Below are positions 11,301 to 26,200 of a stretch of DNA of 64,000 bases, piece by piece. Position 1 is the first letter of the stretch; every line of letters starts with the position of its first letter. The DNA is from Aplysia californica (Eukaryota; Mollusca; Gastropoda; Aplysiida; Aplysiidae), in assembly GCF_000002075.1 (NCBI RefSeq), contig NW_004798054.1, positions 23,044 through 87,043 of the forward strand, written 5' to 3'. A program made the position numbers and the translations under genes. The notes beneath the pieces were generated by a model that saw only the letters and a list, made by a program, of their open reading frames with translations, was not told the origin of the DNA and did not search any database.

Positions 11301-14300
11301 CAATGAAATGCTCAAGTGTTACCATAGATTTTGTATTTGTAAAGGGGATGTTAGATTTAATTATGTGGACAGAATTTATTATATATATCTCCCCAGAACA
11401 ATTTATATTTTTCAAACAGGAGGAGTTATAAATAGAATGAACTTATTGAAAAAGTCAAAAGCAACCATAATAGGTGTAAAAATATATATTGTAGATATTT
11501 GTGACGAAATTGATGCCAGTGTATTTTGGACGTGTAAGGGATATCTCGACTTATGTTCAAGTGGTTATACTAATGTTAATACCATTGATCATGTGGTCCT
11601 ACTTCCTGCCATTTCTTTATTTTGTATTATTACTGGTATTTTTAAAAAAAATGATACTTCTGGAAATTAAGATTTACAGTGTACTTTTTTTAGTATCGAA
11701 GAAATTACTGTCTATTTGTGTTAATGCTAAGAGATATGGTTGCTGGTTAGTTTACTCTCATTTTGACCACCTGTTTTAGTCATTTGGATGGAAGTGACCT
11801 TTCGTCTTAATTAGTTATTTCCTTTGTAGTTTGAATACACATGCGATTTTATTGTTGCATATATAGAATTTTGCACATTTGGAAAAAAAAATGATTTTCC
11901 CCAGGGAAGACTATTTGGCTTCAATGAGAGAACAGAACCAGATGTATGAGATGCAGATAGAAGAACTGAAAGAGCAGCTTAAACTCAAAGAGTCTGAATA
12001 TGAAGAGGACATACTTAAGATTAAACAACAAATCACATCGGAACAAAAGTAGGTTTGGTTGTTTTGTAGATTGTCTGCATTTTGTCATGATTAAAAAAAT
12101 AGTGGTTGGGTGGTTGGCGGGTGCTCTGGCGTGGTTTGCTTCTTCTTTCCTGTCAGAACTGTAATGTCCTTATCTCCCCTCCTTTTTTGTGTTTGTTACT
12201 CTCTTGTGACACCTCTAATCTTCGGCACTTGTATGACATTATTGTCTTGCAAGTGCCGTAAAACTCTTACTAAAACTGAAAAAAAATTGTTTTACTTTAA
12301 TTCTGAGCTTTAAACACATTTCTGAAATCAGGACTTAAGATTGATATTGAAAAAGTAGATGAAATTGTTCTTTAAATTAGGGTATTATTGCGCCTTGGCA
12401 TGCCACTTTTTCTGAAACCCAAGCAATTTCAAAAATATAGATATAATGCATTCATTATTTGGAACTTTGGTAAAAATGAAGTTTTAAAAAATGGGCTATG
12501 ATGTTAACAATGCCCTCATTCAGTGAGAATGGATCATGTAGTAATGTTTATTGTATATTTACACTTGCTATTTTTCTTACTTATTATGATGAGGGATGGC
12601 TTTACAAGAGTAGTACATATAGCAATGAAAAGGATTATTGTCCTTCATGCTTAGACTGTTAAACTATCTTTGCAGTATTTGTCAATTAAAGAAAAGCATT
12701 ATGAAGGCTCTCCTTTTCTTGCGGATTTTGTGAGCTGTGTTGGTTGACACAATGAGTGCAATGGGTTTTTTTAGCTTTTGCATGGCTTTTAGCATAAAAA
12801 ATTACAAATAACCACATGTGGTGTCATGCCTGGAAGTTGAATTGATGAAACAATTTTGTTTTTCAATTGTTGTTTCAGAGTCAATCTTCAAGAAAATATT
12901 GATATGATTAAACTGCAGCGAGATGTGAAAGAGAAGTCCACCATGCTGATTGCCCTGCAGGACAGATATCAACACATGGAAGAGGTTTGAGCAACATTCA
13001 CCTATTTTTAATGCATTATTACCAATGAAATTTAGAAATGAGGCATGTACTGGTAAAATGATTTTGAATTTTCTCTTTTTTGTTTTGCATGAAAAATACT
13101 ATTATAAAAAAATGGTGATATTAAAAGAGAAAGAAAGCATTTGTTGAAATGTTAAGAGAAGACGGGAAAAAAGTAAGCTTGTTTAAATAAAATTAATAGA
13201 TTTAACTCATTTTATGGGCACTGCAAAGTTTCTTGCCTGCAAATTTCCTTGGGAATTAATTGTGTGTTTCAGCGTTTTAGTAGAATAATATGGAGATCTC
13301 CCCCCCCCCCCCCCCCCCCCCCCCCCAACTGACTGAAATTCAAATTTTAACCAAGGAATGGTTCTATTTATAAACATCCTTCCCCCCATTTTTGAAATTT
13401 TATCACCAACCTCACTTTGAGAAGTATAAGTATGAGATAACTGAAGTTTGTGATGGCCTTTGTATGTGTACAGAGTAGTCGAGCTGTGAAGCAGAGCCAC
13501 GATCAGATCTTGCGGGAGATGGAGCATCTCAACCTGCAGTTCCAGGAAGAGCAAAACAGGAACCTCAGCCTTCAAAATGAGCTCAAGATGGCGGGAACAT
13601 CTCAGAAGAAAGCCATGGAGGTTAGTTTTAGGGTTTGTTATTTCTGTTTTGAAATTGTAGATACTTGAGAGTTAGTTATCCAAGTATATATACACAGTGA
13701 GGAAGGATTCCCCCCCCCCCGACTTAATGGACAATCAAAGCTGTTGTATCGGTTACAAATAACTTTTTTCTTCTGCTAGAGCTTTTGGAATAGGGAAAAG
13801 GTGAAATAAATTAATTGGACATTGTAAAATAATGGTGTTGTCTAACTCCCAATTTTATTTTTGTGCTTGACATTCAAGGGTTTTTTTCATGGATCATCAG
13901 GCACTTTGAAGAGTGACAATTAAAGTCCATTGATATAATCATAGGAAGTTTGGATAAAAAGCCTGAAAAATTATCTGGAGCCTAAGCTTTCAAAACAGGC
14001 ATATAATGTAGTATTCTTTTGTAGCATTACACATTATCAAGCTAAAAGGCTCAGGATTTTTTTTGTAGCCCGTTTGTACTTTTGTATATATATTTTATTT
14101 TTAGAAAAGAAGTATTGCAACTGAAAAGGAATATAAACTGTTTTTCTTTTAGCTCCAAGAACAGATCTCAGACCTCGAGAAAGAGTGTGCTGTGCTGAAG
14201 GAGGCCAATGAGAACCTGGTGGGAAGGTACTGTGTGGTGTTGTCCTGTTGTTTGTGTTTTGATTATGGTGTTGGTATGCACCTTTCCTTGTTTGAAATTT

Positions 14301-17300
14301 CATATGAGAAGGATGGATAGTAGTTACATCATTCATTCCTTGTTGTTATTAAAAAGCATGAAGAGAATGTGAATAGAACAAGATGATTATTTTTTAAAGA
14401 AAGATGTTATGTTTGTTCATAAAAATGTTAATGGTTTGTTGAGGTCACTTTTTAGAAAAAAAACTGATAATGATTGAAGCATCTTTTTTTCACCTTTATC
14501 TCGTGTAATTCTGTAATTCCCTGATACTTGTATTTTGTACATCATTGTTCTGAACAACCAAAAGAATGAGTTAGCAAGAACAAATGGATTTTGAGTGAGG
14601 AGTCACAAGCCCACATTAGCTCTCTTAACCATTTTTATATACGAACTCTGTATTTAGTAGTTTTCTGTATTGTTCACTCTAATGCTTACTTCAAAATATA
14701 ACATAAAAATTGAATTTAATTTACAAGCGTTAATTGTTTACATTTGCACATTTGTTATTCCTATTTCTTTTCTTTTCATGTGGTGGTTGACAGTGCCTTT
14801 GACCTGGAGCGAGAGCGGGAGTGGCGTCAAAAAGAGAATGCGCTGAAAGTACAGATAGCACAGCTGGAGGCAACAATGAAGTCTGACCTCGGGGAGAAGG
14901 GCAGCATCATAGACAGATATGCTCAAGAGAGAGGTGATTTGAAAGTGCTGTTGTATGGCTGTGTCAAATTTGTGCAATTTTTGGGTTGTTTTTTATTCCC
15001 TGCTTTCATTTTTTTTTTCTTTTGGTTTAATAGGTGGGGGAGGGGTGAAGGGGTTGCAACTTTCCTCCATCTGGCTGACATGTCCTGAATGTCCTCTAGA
15101 GGAACTTAATTTTAAAGTGGAGAACTTAGGCGTCTTGCAGCTCAGCCATATGGGAGGAGTGCCTGCAGGGTTGGGTTGATTTAAATCAAGTTGATTTAAA
15201 TCAGTTGATTTTTAAAATTTAAATCAACTTGATTTTTTAAATAAAAATCAGTGATTTAAATCACTTTTAAAAAAATTTATTTTTATTCAGTTTTTACACA
15301 TTTCTACATTCAGAATTCCTTTCCTTGGTTTCATAAAACACATATAAGGTTTAGTAGACTAATATAATCATGCTTAAAAGTCTGCTTTCCCCCCTTTCAC
15401 TGTAAAATAATACAGTCTTCAATTTACTTTTTTTCCCATAATTGAAATCAGAGCTGGGTTGATTTAAATCAGTTGATTTTTTTTATTTTAATCAACTTGA
15501 TTTTTAAAATAAAAATCAATGATTTAAATCACTTTTTTTAAAAATGTATTCAGTTTTTACATATTTAAACATTCAGAATTCCTTTCCTTGGTTTTATTAA
15601 ACGATATAAGGTTTAGTAGACTAATATAATCATGCTTAAAAGTCTTTTTTCCCCCCAGTCGCTGTAAAATAATACAGTTCTCAATTTACTTTTTTTCATA
15701 ATTGAAAACCAGGGTTGGGTTGATTTAAATCAGTTGATTTTTTTTATTTAAATCAACTTGATTTTAGAAATAGAACTCAGTGATTTAAATCACTTTTAAA
15801 AAATGTATTCTGTTTTTACATCTTTAAACATTCAGAATTCCTTTCCTTGGTTTTATAAAACAGATAAAAGGTTTAGTAGACTAATATAATCATGCTTAAA
15901 AGTCTGCTTCCCCCCCTGTCGCTGTAAGTAGTAAAATAATACTGTATTCAATTTACTTTTTTTTCATAATTGAAATTAGCATTTTCTTTTTCTTTTTAGA
16001 CAAACACAAGCACGCGCACACACACACACTGTAATAAAATGCAAGTTTATCTATGCATAATTACCCCCCCCCCCCTTCCTTTTAGACTGACATTTTCTTC
16101 ATTTTTTGTTTGCAGCCATAACTCACTGATATAGCAGATTAAGGCTTTCTAAAATTGCAGTTGCTTAAATTAATCATTAGTTAAAATAAAGACAATGCAT
16201 TTTGCACTAAAAGAACTTACTTTTAGCCTCCAAAAATCCCAAACTGTGTCGACATTTTCAAAAAAATCAAAAAAATCAAAAAAATCCGATTTAAATTTAA
16301 AAAATCTGATTTAAATTTTTAAAATCGATTTTTTAAATTTTTATTTAAAAAATCAAAAAAATCACCAACCCTGAGTGCCTGCTGTCTTTCTTTTGTCCCT
16401 TTCTGTGAAGAATTATCTCCTCTTTGGTTTATTGTATCTTCTCCTTCGGGTGCCATATCTGAAACAGACATTACTAGGCATCATTCTCTTTATACTGTGT
16501 TAATATGTGTCTGTTTTCTTGAAAGTGTTTATTGTGGCTTTTTAAAATTTTGCTTTACTTTGACTTTTTATGTTTTTAGTTCCAGCAACATTTTGATACT
16601 GTCTCTCAATAGTGTAATACAGAATATTTCCAACATCCAATAAATAAGTTCCAAATCACGTACTATTAGAGATGAGTTTCTGCACGTCCTGATTGAGATG
16701 GGAATATTTTGGAGCATTTGTCATCCACATATCGTCCAGGTTCTGATTCTCATACTTTTTTTTCTAATATGGTTTCAGATGCTCATGAGAAACTGCAAAC
16801 AGAGAACAGAGAACTGAAAATTGAGTACTACAGTTTGAAAGAGCAGATGGATGACCTCAATGAGAAAATGAAGTTCTTTACAAAGGTTTGTTTTGTTCTA
16901 TAAAAACAATGACCTGTGATTATTCTGGTGTGTGTGTATGCTAGAAATGCATCAAATAACAGTGTTGTGCAATGATCTTTGCATGTGGGTGAGGAAGGTG
17001 ATCATGAAAATAACGGAGAAAATCAGGACTGAATTTTCAATTCTGAAGAATAGATAGGCAGCCTTTGACTTTTATTGTAAGTCAGTATTATATCTTGGGA
17101 ATGTAAATGATAGTACAATAACTCAAAAGACTCACAGACTGTGAATTTAATTTAATGTAAATGTTGTTTGTTCATTCGTGGTGGTCGCCCAAATAAATTA
17201 TAATAACAGAAAAATATGCCGTAGTCAAAGTTTGATGAAATTAAATTTACCAGCTTGCAAAAAACCTCAGATACTCCCTCTGATTTGAGATAAGCCCATA

Positions 17301-20273
17301 ACTTGAACTAACATGATGTTGGTTAATGACCAATGTACAAAAGGAAATGGAATATAAGCATGAATAATAAACAGTGTTTTTTAAAATGCATGTTGAGACC
17401 TCTTAAGATAAAAGATTATTATGAACAGCTGAGCTAATCCAAGGTAGCATAATTCTAATGTTTTTGCTGTTAGCTATGGAAGGAATATTGCAAAATATTT
17501 GGAATCCGAACCATGTACAATTCACAGGAGAGTGAGGTGGACTTCACAGAGATTGAGGAAGCCCTGGTGCTGATCAAACAGAAGAAGCAGCGTGAGCAGG
17601 CTCCTCCAGATTTCCTACAGGCTGTGGACGACGAACTCAGCAAAGGTAACTCTTGAGCCTTTTGTTGACTTCCTCCGATAGCAAGGGTGTCTGCTGAATT
17701 TGTAACAATAGATTCATCAGACACTTGCTATCTAGTTGTGAGTATGTGTATTTGCCTATAGTTTAGTGTTAGTTGGTATTTGTCTTTGTTTGTATTTAAA
17801 TTGTGATTTTCATGCCTGTGAAATGATTTCGCTTTGTCTCACTCTAATTATTAATCATAGCAATGGTCAGGTGTTAAAACAGAAACTGTTTGTACTGAGT
17901 GTCTGAGAATGAGTAACCAACTTGTTAGCTTGTTAATTTTTCTTTATCCCTCAGTATGATTTGAATGTGAGAACATATGATTTCAGTCATTCTGTATAAT
18001 GATTATATGTGAAACAGTGACGTTATCACAAAGAGAAATGGGAGTATGAGTGCTTGTCATCTTCTATTGGTTTGGTGTGTTAGAACTGTCGTTTTCTGAG
18101 TTATGGGCTGGTGAGGTTCCACAACTATCAATTTCATAATTACTCCTCTCCTCAACCCTGCAATGTGAGTTGACTAGACAGCATAACTCAAGCTTTCCCT
18201 CATCAAATTTATTTCAAATACCATGGTGTGTATGTTAATGTATACTGATGGTGTCATACTGTAACCATGTAACTGGGAGAAATAGGTCAACTCTTTTTTG
18301 TCCTAAAACTATTGTGGAGGTCGGTGTGTGGGTCGTCAATAAAGATAAGAAGTTAGCATGCATTATAGATAGTGAATCTCATTTAAATGCGAAGGCTTTT
18401 TTGTGTGTTCAAAATACTTCATGAAACCAGTTACAAGCTTAGAGTGTTACACCATCGATATATTCCTCTAGATCACAGAAAAGCCCTGGTGGAGCTACAG
18501 GCTGAGTATGCGGAGACAGTTCATGAGCTTGAGAAGACTCGCAACATGCTTGTAGTTCAGCACAAGATCAACAAGGACTACCAAACTGAGGTATGGAGCA
18601 TGGTGCTGTTTCTGAGCATGAATGCTGATACATGAACACCTTGGTGTAACACGCTTCCCCCCCCCCCCCCCTAAAAAAATAATTTACGGGCATCTGTTTT
18701 TAGTGACAAATTGAAAGAAAAGTTTTTAAAAAATTAGTAAATAACCACCATATCTCTAAACGCGAAAAGTTTGTAGAGTTTTCTTTCAGACATTTTTCAC
18801 ATATCTGCATAGCTGAAGCACAAGAAAATTGGATACAGAATGATGTTATGTATAATGAAACACTTCAGCATAGATCTCCTCTTTCAGATTGGAAATTTGT
18901 CTGTTGTGGTGGCAGTCACTGTGTTTAATGGAATCTATCCAGGGGTTTGAGCTCATTAAAATCTTCTTTGTAGCCGGGTGTAATCTCCGTGTGGAAGACA
19001 CTATCATGAGTTATGTTGGGTTTAGTATATGAAGAGTAATTCTGTAAATCTGTAATGACCTGAAAGTCTCTGAAGTAAGCTGATGTACATCACTATAAAC
19101 CATAAAGAATTGAAGAAATTGAGGTAATAGGGAATGGAATCTTGAAATCTTTTTCTTCAAATAAAGCTATTTGAGAGGGCCTTTGATGTGTAGACTTGAG
19201 ATGATTGAATTTTCTCAAGTTTTCAAAAGCCGTCTCCGCCTCTTATGAATGAGTTAATTTTTTAGAGAGTTTAACAAACCCATATTTTATAATATGTGAG
19301 GCAGCATGGTGAATTAAAGTGCTCATCAAAACAATGAAATCAAAAGAAAGTGGCATTTTTCTAGTCATTGGGCGATTTTTTCTGAATGTTCTTTTTTGGC
19401 TCAATACCTCTTATGTCCTTTTTGTTACAGAAAAATGTTCAGTAAAGGAAATAAAAGTTAATTTCCAGTTTCCAAGGACACCCAAACTTTGGAATTCACC
19501 AAACTTTAGTAGCCATTTTCTTGCTAATTTTACTTCTCACACAAGGCAACCCCCATCTCCCTCAATCTCAAATATCTTGACTTTTGTTTTGGGTAGATGG
19601 GTATTTTTTTCACCATATGCAAGACAAATGAACAAGCTTTAAGATGATATTAATAACTCTATGTGCCTAAACATCGACGAGCGCCTGATTTTATCGTGTC
19701 ACAACACATCACTCCAGTGTAAACATACTTTTCCTGACAGGTCAACCTTGCCACAGGCAAATTGGATGAAGTCAAGAGAGAGTATGAGATGAAACTGGAT
19801 GAGTATGCGAGGCTGTTGGATATTCGCGCTGCAAGGATCAAGGTAGAAAATTCATAGCAAAGGAGACAGCAATATGCACACTCTTAGATTGGGTGGCTAA
19901 TGTTTGACTTTTTCATTGAATTATGAAATCTGTTATTTATCTGGGAATTCATGAAAAATTAAATTAAATGACATTTTATTGATCCCTGTAGGTCAATTTA
20001 GGTTACAATGGAAAACATACATACATAAATACATAATAATAAATACATACATACATGAATACACAATATTTCACCAATACAGAACAATTTCACGAACATG
20101 CCAGAGCTATTCATTTCTCAAATATTTTACTATTGTCTTTAAGATGTATGGTGTTTATACTCAATTCATTGGTTTGGTTGTTTTTATCAATTCCCTTCTA
20201 GAAATTGGAAACTCAATTGCGGGATGTTGCTTATGGCACAAGGCAGTATCGACTACCTCCTCCTGATGATGAT
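5348..20273 (+). CDS. RPGRIP1L: RPGRIP1L exons 1-17: N-terminal coiled-coil region
   Basis: Exons: 5348-5438 (ATG 5372), 6144-6270, 7148-7200, 8235-8338, 8953-9036, 9600-9718, 11216-11278, 11905-12048, 12879-12984, 13474-13620, 14153-14226, 14794-14933, 16779-16885, 17474-17645, 18472-18590, 19741-19842, 20202-20273. They encode residues 1-600. A short variable head is followed by long Glu/Lys/Gln/Leu-rich heptad sequence typical of this family's coiled coil. That coil is broken by a low-complexity segment around residues 118-190. The best-conserved stretch is residues 510-590 (NKDY ... LLDIRAARI ... DVAYGTRQY). Exon 14 is longer than the vertebrate counterpart, with an extra segment before [13 protein letters not shown]. 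Known role of the coil: assembly and localisation at the transition zone. Confidence 0.93.
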
Positions 20274-23200
20274 GTGAGTAAACATCACACTCTTCATTTA
20301 GTTAGTGAGATGTTCATTGACTTTGTGTTTTATTATATTTAAAATTTGAAAAATATGTGGCAGTATAACGTAGGCCTATATAGGGCATTGTGATTTGTTT
20401 CCCTCTTTACACAGTGAAGCCTCTAAATTGCTTTGTTGGAAACATGACAAGTCTGCGGCAAACATTAATTTGCAATCTGAAAAATATGCTTTATAGTGGA
20501 CATGGTTTTTCCATTTTCATGTACATGTAAACACACACTCTGACAGAAGAATATGTTGGAGCTCTCTCAAAAATATTTATTTTTATTAACGCGGAAACAA
20601 ATTCTACAGACTTATTTTCAGAGAGAGGTAACAGAATTTGAATAAAGTCTGTATGTTTTTTCTCAAGCAAGTAGGGAAGGCTTGTATGTCAGAATGTCCA
20701 GCTGAGATTTGTTTAAAGAAATGCAAACTTGTTCTGTAGTGATAGTGCTGTGTATTTCATTCAGACAACTGCTTGCGTTTAAATTAATTTTGAGTGTATC
20801 TATCTGGAAAGCGTTGCAACCAGTGGTGAAAAATTCTCTTTTTAATAGTTGGTACTCACTTTTGAAAATAATATTGTTCATCTGGTGTACTGTGTAATTT
20901 GTTTGTCAATTTGTGAAAGAGAATATAAGCTGTTTTTTGTTTCTGTCTTCTCAGCTTGATTCCACTGCTGATCTTGATGAGACCATCAGCCTTGAACGAG
21001 GACAGAATCTTTTTGAAGTTCATATTGACAAGGTAAAGTTATCAGTAGCAGTTTGGATACTTCAAGGAAACTTTTTTATTACTGTTTTTATGGTCTTGTG
21101 TTGACCTGAAAATATGTTTTGGGGTGGGGTGTGAACATTATTTTATGGTATGAAAATGCACTGACTTGTTTTGTGCCAAATATGTTTAAATTTGAAGGCA
21201 AAACACTTGATTCTATGGGGGCATAATACTAGAATCTCCTGGTCTTGTGGAAAAGAAAGAAAAAGAATACCTTCCCCAGGCTTTCCCTTGGTTGCATGTA
21301 GATTTGACTCAGCAACTGGGTATGAGGGATAGGATACTTTTGTTGCCTCAACATCAGTCGTTTCAAAATCAATCGTCATATGTAGCGTAAAAAGTAGCGT
21401 CTCATACAGCAATGAGAACATTTTTACACAGTGCTCTGATTTTATAGAAAGGTGCTATAATTTTTATATTTTGAAGTCTTTTTGACGGTGAAATGATTAT
21501 GCTCTTTTTGCCCTCCAGGTGTCACTGTCTAAGGATGCACTGAGAGTCATTGGAGATGAGGAGCCGTCTCTCTTCTGTATGTGGGACTTCTTTGAGTTTG
21601 AGAGTCTATCTACACCAGTAGTGAGGGGCTCTAGGTGAGGACTTTTGTTAGTTTATGTTTGTGGTAGTGAGAATGTTTAAGAAATCAAGATCTAGGTCTG
21701 TTCCATCTCTCATTAAAAAAAATAATTGTGAAAATGTTTTTGCAGAATTTAGCTACTAATTCAGACTATAAATAAATGCTTTAGGTAATTTACTTATGTT
21801 TAATATTCTGACCTTGTGAACTTAGTTCTCATTTGATGTATTTTTGTCTTCTTGAGTTTAAGTGAGAGACTCGGACTCATTTGTATGGAGATTTGTTTCT
21901 TTATTTTGATATTTAAATATTTTTGTGGAAGGCTCTGAAGGAGAATTTATATTTTCATAGGAGATAACATTTTAAAATTTCTAAAATTTTGTGAATCCGT
22001 GATTTTGTCAATATAATAGGAACCATCCTTCCCTTTATGTACTGTGATCAAATATATGAACTGATATGCGTACATTTATTTTCCGAAATGTCCTATTCAT
22101 TATAAAAAAATACATTAGATATATATTCAGTTTTTACTGGCTCTCACAGTTTGTATAAGAATGTAGACAGACTGAAGTAAGTGTTGGGAATTCAGGGTAG
22201 CTCAATGACTGATTATTTTATTGATAATATAGTAAAGTTTGTATGTGTAGTTGTACAAGTTGATTTCTCTTTGTTAGTTTGTTCTTTTTAGAAATTCCAA
22301 GTATTGCTTTTTTTTCAGGCCCATGTTTGACTTCACCTCACAATACATCGTCAAAGTCGATGATTTCTTCCTGCACTATCTTCAGAAGGTAAAAGATAAT
22401 TGTACTCCAGGAATCTTGGTTTTGGAAACCAATTATGAATTAATGAGCAATTCGGCAAATGCAGCTGGTTTATATAATGAAACAAGTTTTTTTTCTTACA
22501 ACTCTTTAGCAATGCTTGAAAAAATTAGTAAAGATTTTTAGTGTATCCAGGTTATTGTCTTTTAGAGAAGAGGAGAAACCAACAAATTAGGTGCTAGTCT
22601 TGGTGAAATGGTAAATATGATATGAATTGAAATTTGACCTATATGTGGACTACTGAAAGTTCTTACTTAGAATAAGGACAGGAAAGTTCTATATAATTTA
22701 GCTGTGAAATGTTTGGTAAATTTAGAAGAATTTGATAAATAGGCTCAGTGCTGATGTTTTGCTTGTGATTGATCACCATAATTCTTAATTCTGAAGAAAT
22801 GAGAATTCTGCTCCGTTCATCATCATCAAATGTGTCGAGGTGTGCAAAATAATGCTTACTGTAACTTTTGCCTTTGTGTTCTCAGGATTCTTGCAGACTC
22901 GAACTGTACCAGTCATTTGGACAAGATTACAGCAAAATTGCTGTATGTCAGCTGGTCTTCAGGGATATTTTTGATAAACCTCATGGACGAATTCATGGCA
23001 CTGCCTCTCTTACCGGTAAGTTGTCACTAAAACATGTTGAAAGGCAAAGCCATACTGCTCTAAGCTGACAAAATGACCTTTTTTCTTTTTTGGGTCCTAA
23101 TTTTTTTAATTTGCCTTATTGATAGTCAGATCATTTACCCTACTTGTGTGAAAAAATCAGAGTGGAACTGTTTCTAGTTTTTGAATTAATGAGAATTCAA

Positions 23201-26200
23201 GTTTCGGAAGAACACCTTTTTAAAATTGATGTGCCTACAAAACGCCTGTTATCACAAAACTACTGTGAATAAAAAAAGGCGTTTGTCAGTGTACAGCTGC
23301 ATAGCCTCTTGATGGCAAAGCATATATTTGTACATGCCCCTTCTGGCTGAGTAAAAAGAAACAGATTGAAATAGTAATGGTCATTTTATACAGGGAAAAA
23401 GCAAGATAAACAGACAGACACAACAAAAAGAAAGACAAAAGTAGGACTTATTTATGGCTTCCCCCAACCAGCCTGTAATTATTATTTATCAAAGTAAGGA
23501 AGTTACATGTCCCTTTTCGGTGTGAGGTGGGCTGGGACATGACTCTCCTCTGCTATTGTCCCGTAGGTGGGTTTCTTGCATTGACCTTCTGTCACTAACC
23601 AGACATTGTTTAGTTCTTCAGCAATTAAAAAAAACACGCATAGATGAAAAGTCAGGAAGGGCACGACTGGGGCATATGGCACAAGGATCAGCTTTGGTCA
23701 GATATGGGTAAAACAAGAGTACTTTATTTTCCTGACAGTAAGTTACTGTGTTGCTTGCCTTTCTTGGGGTTGTCATTTCTGTAAAATTTGTTATCCCATG
23801 GTGGTTCTACTGCTTGTGCGATATTTTTGGGGACACAGTTTCTTTATAGTTTCCTTTATCCAATTGTTTGTATGACTGGGTTTGTAGCAATTAACTTTAA
23901 TACTTTTTTTACGATGGGAGTTTGAGAATCTTGAATTTTATATTTAACTCTCTAACTATCGTTGATTCTTATATATGGCGTATAAATTCCCCTGCTTCAT
24001 TATTTCTTTTGTTTCCCTGAGACTTACTGCAATAATGTGTAAAGATGATTGATTTAGTAAAATTTACTAATATTTGAATTCCAGGTACTGCTGATGGTGA
24101 AACTGGCATTGGTTATGGTACTGTGGATTACTGGGTACGCCTCAGAGTACCCATGGAGCAAGCGTTGAGGCTTTATAAGGTAAGTTTGATATGGAGAGAG
24201 CTGATAGGTTAGAAAAAGTACAACCCTGTTTTATTTGAAGCTCCATGAAATGTTTTTTGCTTTTTTTTTTCTCTGTTTGCTATTTTAGTTCTTAAAAGGT
24301 ATTAAACTATTCTTTAAATTTTTTTGCTTTTATAGGTATTGATTAGGCTTTAATGTCTTTGAATGTGGAAGTTACTCATTTTATTTGCCCGTTGTTAATA
24401 GTTTTTTTTTGTGACCTTTTTTTCAGTCTATAATATCACTTCAGTTTAGTCAATCTTGAACTATGTTTGATATAATTAGCTATTTATATTCGCATTGTCC
24501 TTGTCCCTTAATGCTTTTGATAGTGATAGAACATGAATAATTATCTCTTTGGTTCATAATTTTTTAATTCTCAGTTATCAGAATAACAGGCCAAGCAAAC
24601 CAGGCACATATGAAGATAATAGCTCTTAATAAAAGGAAAAAAAATGGAAATTGAAAAAGGATTGTACAATTAAGTGATAATGAACTTAAACCAAATCTAG
24701 GGTGTATGGATATTCATCATCAGGTAGGAGACATTAAACATTGACTTTTTCTTTGCAGGAACGCACCAAGGCTCTGGGCTACATCATGGCTAACGAGCGT
24801 ATGGCTACCCAAGCCTTGGAGGCTCTGGATGAGACAGCAGCACAGAGACCCCCGGACAATGTTAATGAGATGCATATTAAGGTCATCAGGTGCTCCAAGC
24901 TTCAGCCACGCAGGCAAAGTATGTGTGAATGACTCTACAGGACAGTGTTTCCTAGACCTCTGGCATAGAATTTTCCTTACTTTTCTACTTTGTCTTTTGC
25001 AAGCATTGATAGTTGTCTGCAGGGAGGAAACAGTAATTCTTTCTAAGGTTTATTTTTTAGGTTACAATTTTTATTTTGCTGAAGTCGATCTGCGGCCTTT
25101 ATGATTGGAAATCACATTTGGATTGTGTCTGTGAGCGTTTAGGGATCACTTTGTTGATGAAGACGTTATTGTTTGCTCATTGTCTCAACCTAGTAATGCT
25201 TCAGTTTATATATTTAGAAAAAAAAGTGTGTGTGTTTTTTAAAGCATTAACTTTTAAAAAACATTTTGTACAAAGTTTTTTGGGGTTTTTTTTTGCATCG
25301 GGAGGATCTTTAATATTTTTGTGTGGATATTTCCGTGGTAGTGTCTTTGAGGCCTGTACTCTTTCCCATCAGTCTTCGGAACATATTGAGCGTAAGTTGT
25401 GAATAGTAATTTCTAGTGTAAATCGAATAAAATTCTTACTTTCTTACTGTTGGTTTTTGTGTCCCCGGATGTAGATGTGCAGCCATCGCCGTACTGTGCC
25501 TACAAGCTACTGGATTTCCCTGACCACGACACTATCATCCTGAGAAGCACCAACAACCCAGAGTTTAACGACCACAAAATCTACAGTGTCCCTGTCACCT
25601 TTGAGTTGGATCAGTACCTTAGAACTGCTGTACGTATGTGGCTGCTCTTTGAAAGAATCAGGTTTTATGTGGCTTTTTATTTGTACAGTAAAATAGAAAG
25701 TAAACCAAAGTATGAATAACATAATATGCTTTACAGTATAGGCCAACCAATGTCACATAAAAATGTGGATCTGTGATGCGTGAATAAGTTTTCACTATTT
25801 ACACACCCATTACTTTTCTATTTGTCAAAAGAGGTCTGACGTTTGATAACGCTGGAGAAAAACCCAGTTCTACATTGTTACTCTTTGAAGATGAGGATAA
25901 TAGACATTACTTTTTCCTTACTTGACTTGGTTGTTATTTTCAGAAACTTCAAATCTATGTGTTTGATGACACGGATCCGGAAGTTGAGGCTTACCTGGGT
26001 GTGGCTGAGATCCCTCTCCTGCCCCTGGCTCACGACAAACCTGTGTCTGGGGACTTCCAGCTGACCCGTGGTACGGGAAAAGTCCCAGCTGGGGTCATTG
26101 AGGTCGAAATGAGGTGGCAGTACACCTACCTGCCTCCCAAGGTGCCTAAGCATGAACCCCAGGAGGTAAGTCTGGATCTGATAGTTCAGGAGCAAGGGGC

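Noticed and set aside
11233-11670. A 145-residue open frame on +
   Set aside because: It overlaps RPGRIP1L exon 7 in another frame and then runs through intron; no domain or homology was recognised.
13207-13575. A minus-strand frame with a poly-Gly run
   Set aside because: It is antisense to RPGRIP1L exon 10 and to the poly-C tract.
19960-20065. Possible LINE 3' tail (TTTATTGATCCC and ATACATACAT repeats)
   Set aside because: Too short and without coding sequence or target duplication, so not listed as an element.
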